From NCBI GenBank assembly GCA_012744475.1, contig JAAYBV010000008.1, positions 1-64,000 on the forward strand: a stretch of DNA of 64,000 nt. The letters are read 5' to 3'. The stretch is from Phycisphaerae bacterium (GTDB lineage Bacteria; Planctomycetota; Phycisphaerae; Sedimentisphaerales; Anaerobacaceae). Below the pieces are notes generated by a model. That model had not been told where the DNA came from. It saw nothing but the letters and a program-made list of their open reading frames with translations, and made no database searches. The translations under genes and the position numbers were made by a program. Shown piece by piece: positions 60,176 to 64,000 of this stretch; positions within the stretch are counted from its first letter, which is position 1, and each line of letters begins with the position of its first letter.

Positions 60176-61492
60176 CTATGGACGAGGCAGCGTCTTCTCA
60201 AGCTCCGCCAGCACCTCGGCGCTGACGGTCTCGACGTGCAGGCTGCCGAAGATCACACGATATTCCGTCTCGGAAACCTGCCATCGCATCAGGACCTGAT
60301 CGGCGTCCTCCGGCGTGACGACATCGCCGTAGTAGGCGGGATGCTTCTGGTCCTGCGAGAGCGACATGTAGAACGAGCCGATCCCCACGACAGGCGCCAG
60401 GGTCTGCGTGAGTTCCTTGATTCGCTCATCCATGTCATCCTTCTCCGGCTGATGACCGTCCGCGACGCTCCGCTTGGCGAGGTCCTTCGTCACCGACATG
60501 AGCGTCACCATATCCAGCTTCTCCGGGTAGCGACCGCTCAACTCGGCAAACAGCCGCAGCCCCTGGATGGCGGTCTCTTCATTCATGGCCGGCATCTGGA
60601 GCGGTCCTCCGCCCAGAGTGGTATAATCATCCGGGATGACCGGCTCGAACTCGGAGGCGTCCACGACCACGTCCCACTGGAAATCGCCAATGACGCCATG
60701 CATGTGCATGTCACCCATCTGCATGTCCCTCTCAAGAAGGACCGGAAGCTGGGTCTTGACGTCCACCCAAATCTTGACGTCGACTTCGCCCATCATGCCC
60801 CCAAGATAGTTGGGATCGGTCGTCTGGAAGCCTTCGACCTCGACGCCGTCGATGGTGGATCGGCCCAGGCTCGTATACTGACAATCGAGAATCTGGCGGA
60901 TCATGATCCTCGGGTCATTGTTCTGTTTCAGTTGCTCTTCGAACGCGGCGTCGTCGAGGTCGATCTGCATGTACTTCTTCTGTCCCGGTATGAGGGTGAC
61001 CGCCTTCTTCTGCCGGGGCAGCATGTACGTCTCCTGCAGCATCGGCTCGGCGCCGTCGGGACCGGGGATTATCCTGTCCATTTCCATCGTCATCTTCATC
61101 CCCAACTCCTGCGATATCACGATCATGCCTCGCGCTTCCTGTTCCACGGGTGTGTTGCCAACGCTCGGGCCTGTCGTCAGGATGCTCATCTGGTACATAT
61201 ATGCGTTGACCTGCTGGAGGCGGCTAAGGACGTCGGCCAGGGCCACGCTGGATTGGGTGCCCGTCCACAGGAACAGGCCCATGACACAGGCGACGACAAC
61301 GGCGGCTGCAATAGCGAGTTTGGCGAATGAACTCTTCATGATCGATCTCCCTTTCACAATCAATGTCTCTGGTTTCTTTGTGTGTTCCTGCTGGGCCTGG
61401 AGCATATCCCGAAAGACTCGCTCATCGGCCTGCGGCCCAATGCCCAGCCTGGCGTCTCGAAAAGACTTTCTTATGTGGTCTGCGGGTCGCAT
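60176..61492 (-). CDS. Membrane anti-sigma factor with a LolA/RseB-like periplasmic domain
   Basis: The 438-residue protein starts 22 bases inside the ECF sigma gene, implying coupled translation. Residues 1-50 are a cytoplasmic part (PQADERVFRDMLQAQQEHTKK). One span follows, FAKLAIAAAVVVACVMGLFLW. The large periplasmic part opens DVLSRLQQVNAYMYQMSILT, then MIVISQELGMKMTMEMD and LIPGQKKYMQIDLDD, which resembles LolA/RseB-type lipid-binding folds. The job is probably to bind the sigma factor until an envelope signal releases it. No zinc-type HxxxCxxC anti-sigma motif is present. The anti-sigma call rests on position and layout. Confidence 0.75.
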   Translation of the reverse strand: MRPADHIRKSFRDARLGIGPQADERVFRDMLQAQQEHTKKPETLIVKGRSIMKSSFAKLAIAAAVVVACVMGLFLWTGTQSSVALADVLSRLQQVNAYMYQMSILTTGPSVGNTPVEQEARGMIVISQELGMKMTMEMDRIIPGPDGAEPMLQETYMLPRQKKAVTLIPGQKKYMQIDLDDAAFEEQLKQNNDPRIMIRQILDCQYTSLGRSTIDGVEVEGFQTTDPNYLGGMMGEVDVKIWVDVKTQLPVLLERDMQMGDMHMHGVIGDFQWDVVVDASEFEPVIPDDYTTLGGGPLQMPAMNEETAIQGLRLFAELSGRYPEKLDMVTLMSVTKDLAKRSVADGHQPEKDDMDERIKELTQTLAPVVGIGSFYMSLSQDQKHPAYYGDVVTPEDADQVLMRWQVSETEYRVIFGSLHVETVSAEVLAELEKTLPRP

Positions 61493-62043
61493 TGTCGCAC
61501 CTCACTGTTCAGCAGAGACCGCAGTCGTTCCATGCCGTAACGATATCGGCCTTTGGCGGTGTTCAGCGGCACGTGCTGCACCGCCGCGATCTGGCGGAAG
61601 CTCATGTCCATCTCCATGCGAAGGCTGAGCGCTTCGCGTTGCTCGTAAGGCAACTGTTGCAGCGCCTCGGCCAGCAGCGCGAGTTGTTCGCTGAGAATCG
61701 CCCACTGCGCAGGCCCTGGTCCGCCCGACGGAGGCAGCGATGCATCTTCCGGGCTGATTCCCCCATGTCGGTGGTTGTTTCGCCTGTGGTTGCGGACGCG
61801 ATTGACCGCGCTCGTGGTCAGGTAGCTGCGGAGGCTGCCGGTCAGTTTGATCCGCTCGGCCGAGCCGGCGAACGCCACGAAGACATCGTGCACAATGTCC
61901 TCGGCGGCGTTCCCATCGCCCAGCAGCACGGTGGCCAGCTTGAGCAGTTCCACCTTGTATTTGTCATAGATCCGGCGCAGGGCCTGCGGCGAGCCTCTCT
62001 TGAATCGGAGAATCAACAGTCTTTCCTCGACCATCCTGCGCAC
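61471..62043 (-). CDS. ECF-type RNA polymerase sigma factor
   Basis: The protein has 190 residues. Region 2 reads YDKYKVELLKLATVLLGDGNAAEDIVHDVFVAFAG with LRSYLTTSAVNRVRNHRR; region 4 reads LQQLPYEQREALSLRMEMDMSFRQIAAVQHVPLNTAKGRYRYGMERLR. A Pro/Gly-rich linker joins them. It would direct polymerase to an envelope-stress-type regulon. The membrane protein encoded immediately downstream, overlapping by 22 bases, is its likely anti-sigma partner. Confidence 0.92.
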   Translation of the reverse strand: MRRMVEERLLILRFKRGSPQALRRIYDKYKVELLKLATVLLGDGNAAEDIVHDVFVAFAGSAERIKLTGSLRSYLTTSAVNRVRNHRRNNHRHGGISPEDASLPPSGGPGPAQWAILSEQLALLAEALQQLPYEQREALSLRMEMDMSFRQIAAVQHVPLNTAKGRYRYGMERLRSLLNSEVRQCDPQTT

Positions 62044-62190
62044 CTGACTGAAACGCGATCGCTGTTCGGCCTATTACACACCAATGCACTGTGATTGGGT
62101 ATGGAGATCTTCCGGCGGTTCGTCGTTTTCTTGCAAGCGACGGCTGGCGGATTGTCGGGCGGATGTTACAATCGCCGGGCTTGGAGCCCA

Positions 62191-63441
62191 ATGGAGATGA
62201 CACGAGAGCACCCGACAGCCGATTCAACCCGGACCGCCCGGAGCTGGCCATTGTACGGCGCGGCTTTCGCCACTGCGCTGAGTTTGGGCATCTGCTGGAC
62301 CGCCATGCCTTTCGTCCTGACCGCCATCGGCGGCGCCGAGACCCACGTGGGCTATGCGCTGGCGGGCAACAGCCTGGCATACATGGCGGCGCTGCTGATC
62401 ACCGGCTCGTGGCTGGGACACCTGGATGTTCGTCGGGCGACGCGTCTGGCGACCATTGTGGCCTTGGTAGCCGCGGCCGCAATGGTGGCGGCGGTCTTTG
62501 GCGCGGGCCGACAGGGCGAGGTCGCCGGGCCGGCCTGGATCTGGATGATCATCGCGGCTGGAGGGTTCGGCGGTGCGGCCATGGCGCTGTTCTGGCCCTT
62601 CCTGATGAGCTGGGTCTCTGCCCGCTATGAGGGAGTCAGGCTGAATCGCCGACTCGGACGGTACAACGGTTCCTGGTCGAGCGGGGCCCTGGTCGGGCCG
62701 ATCATCGGGGCCTGGCTGGTCGAGCGGAATCCGCTGTGGCCGATGGTCGCGGCGGTGGGGTGCTTCGCGCTGTCCTTGCTGCTGCTGGTACTGGCCCGCA
62801 ACAATACGGGGCATACAGGCGAGGACGGACCGTCGGGTGCGCCGCCCGAGCCGATCCATGATCCGCGCGCGCTGATCGCCTATCGCTGGATGTCGCGAGT
62901 CGCTCTGTTCTGCGCTTGGGCCTCGCAGGCGATCGTACGGTCGCAATTCGCACTGCTCTTCGTGGCTCTGGGCTATTCGGAGGCGCAGTTCGGCATCTAC
63001 TACGCGGTCTTTGCGCTGTGCAATTTCCTGTCGCTGACGGCGGCAGGCCGCTGGGCTTTCTGGCATTTCAGGCTCGCGCCGCTTCTGGCGGGCCAGATGG
63101 TGCTCATGGTTGCTCTGCTGATGATGATCTATGGGCGGACGCTGGGGGTCTTCGTGGTCTCGGCGATCGTGCTCGGCCTGCCGTTCGGGTTTGCCTACAG
63201 CAGCCACCTCTACTATGGCGTCTCGGCCAGCCGCAACCGCTCGACTCGCATGGTGATCCACGAAATCGTGATCTCCGTTGGCGTCATCACGGGCGCCGGA
63301 ACAGGCGGCCATCTGGCCAGGCACGTCGGCCCGTATGCGCCCTACTGGTTCGCCGTCGCGCTGATCGGCCTGGGCCTGGTTGTCCAGCTGGCAATCTATT
63401 TCGCCTGCCGCACACGGTTCCCGCGACCGGAGGCAGGATGA
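62191..63441 (+). CDS. Major facilitator superfamily transporter
   Basis: The start at MEMTREHPTADST gives 416 residues; GGAG lies just upstream. A longer start at 62095 would add a non-hydrophobic leader without support. Twelve spans are visible, from WPLYGAAFATALSLGICWTAMPF to WFAVALIGLGLVVQLAIYFA, with a central cytoplasmic loop around residue 225. The loop motif between spans 2 and 3 reads LGHLDVRRATRLA. It is a single-subunit exporter or importer; the substrate cannot be read. It diverges from the sigma gene. Confidence 0.85.
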   Translation: MEMTREHPTADSTRTARSWPLYGAAFATALSLGICWTAMPFVLTAIGGAETHVGYALAGNSLAYMAALLITGSWLGHLDVRRATRLATIVALVAAAAMVAAVFGAGRQGEVAGPAWIWMIIAAGGFGGAAMALFWPFLMSWVSARYEGVRLNRRLGRYNGSWSSGALVGPIIGAWLVERNPLWPMVAAVGCFALSLLLLVLARNNTGHTGEDGPSGAPPEPIHDPRALIAYRWMSRVALFCAWASQAIVRSQFALLFVALGYSEAQFGIYYAVFALCNFLSLTAAGRWAFWHFRLAPLLAGQMVLMVALLMMIYGRTLGVFVVSAIVLGLPFGFAYSSHLYYGVSASRNRSTRMVIHEIVISVGVITGAGTGGHLARHVGPYAPYWFAVALIGLGLVVQLAIYFACRTRFPRPEAG

Positions 63442-63812
63442 AGTCTCCCGGCAAAAAAAAAACGTCTCCCGCCCGGAAATTCCTTGCAAACCCCGTCTAC
63501 ATAGCTGTAGAATTCAGAAAATGAGACATAAAGGCGGGCAGAAGCATCTATTATAAAACTGTGGTCTGCTATCATATCATACGTTTCCATTCATAACCGC
63601 CTGCCTTTGTGACCCGGTGAGTTTCTCTGCTGCTCGGACGCTGCGCGTAGAGCGTCCTGACGCACGAGGTGCAACATGCGCGGAGAATCTCCAATTCGGT
63701 CACGTTTTGACGCCTGCATTGAGCGAGAGGGGGGCGGTCTGCGCAGAACGGGCATGGACCGGTGTCCATACGGCCTCATATCTTCATAGCATCATATTGA
63801 AAGGAGCGGAAC
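63442..63812. other. Gene-free leader region of the right-edge gene
   Basis: No gene is evident in these 371 bases. A 10-A run lies at 63453-63462. TTGCAA and TAGAAT, 18 bases apart at 63484-63513, could be a promoter. Two perfect small hairpins follow: GGACGCT/AGCGTCC (63636-63657) and ATGGAC/GTCCAT (63754-63769). They suggest a structured leader of about 300 bases, but match no riboswitch class I know. Confidence 0.4.
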
Positions 63813-64000
63813 ATGGACAGGTTAGCGAGCAAGCGAATCATAGTGGCCGCGTGTGTCCTGATGACCGGGCTATGCGCGGCTGGGCAAGACCACACGATCC
63901 GGCCGGTTCCATTCAGAGTCGTCTACGCGGATGACGACGCCACCGGCGAAAACGATGGCACATCCTGGGCGGACGCGTTTGTGTATCTCCAGGACGCGCT
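63813..64000 (+). CDS. N-terminus of a secreted, probably beta-helix surface protein (cut by window edge)
   Basis: AAAGGAGCGGAAC precedes the ATG. The 62 codons present encode a signal peptide (IIVAACVLMTGLCAAGQ), then RVVYADDDATGENDGTSWAD and AFVYLQDA. The pattern DDDATG-NDGTSWADAF-LQDA marks the start of many planctomycetal right-handed beta-helix surface or cell-wall proteins. The C-terminal bulk, and any sorting tail, lies beyond the window. Confidence 0.75.
   Translation, partial: MDRLASKRIIVAACVLMTGLCAAGQDHTIRPVPFRVVYADDDATGENDGTSWADAFVYLQDA

Noticed and set aside
63453-63462. Run of 10 A bases after the MFS gene, considered as part of a terminator
   Set aside because: No stable stem precedes it in either orientation.

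Overview
The window is GC-rich, densely coded chromosomal DNA from a Gram-negative-type member of the Planctomycetota, probably class Phycisphaerae and near the Sedimentisphaerales. This placement is inferred from gene content. The supporting families are a HYExAFE protein, an H-X9-DG pseudopilin, LamG/discoidin surface proteins, a Tat-exported sulfatase, a fused MFS/spermidine-synthase protein, an ECF sigma factor with its membrane anti-sigma gene, and outer-membrane genes (lpxI, lptE, a bamD-like gene). I see no phage, insertion sequence, CRISPR array or rRNA operon.

Region by region. 1-8.4 kb holds small exported proteins, a CE15-SGNH esterase fusion, a membrane-TPR protein, lpxI and a family 9 glycosyltransferase. 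8.4-12.2 kb holds an internally deleted mnmA remnant, a glycoside hydrolase-polysaccharide lyase fusion and a Tat-exported Gfo/Idh/MocA oxidoreductase. 12.4-25.1 kb holds a DUF1028 lipoprotein coupled to a free methionine sulfoxide reductase, a pseudopilin-like protein, an exported bleomycin-hydrolase-type peptidase, an M14 peptidase fused to a propeller-like region, an M16 peptidase pair and a sulfatase. 25.2-28.2 kb holds pyruvate phosphate dikinase and tRNA-His, each with a recognisable promoter.

28.5-34.6 kb encodes a MacAB-TolC-type tripartite exporter; its adaptor gene is split by an in-frame TAA from a repeat-rich tail. 34.6-41.6 kb is a tightly packed minus-strand run (bamD-like, lptE, ftsH, dsbD, nth, LOG family) behind a TATAAT-containing promoter. 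41.9-45.8 kb holds an exported ADP-ribosylglycohydrolase-family lipoprotein and a tandem pair of Tat-exported paralogues. 45.9-52.8 kb holds a large LamG/discoidin protein and a two-gene unit (membrane-TPR protein plus a WD40-like lipoprotein with a haem-type CxxCH). 53.2-60.1 kb holds ykgJ-hisS, a CE1-type esterase, HYExAFE and the MFS/spermidine-synthase fusion. 60.2-64 kb holds an anti-sigma/ECF pair, an MFS transporter and the start of a secreted protein cut by the window edge.

The common themes are use of external sulfated or acylated polysaccharides and peptides, and maintenance of an LPS-bearing outer membrane. The points most worth a second look are the stop-split exporter adaptor, the mnmA remnant, a 13-base exact match to the 16S rRNA 3' end upstream of the LamG gene, the multi-catalytic fusions, and two terminator-like hairpins in leader positions.
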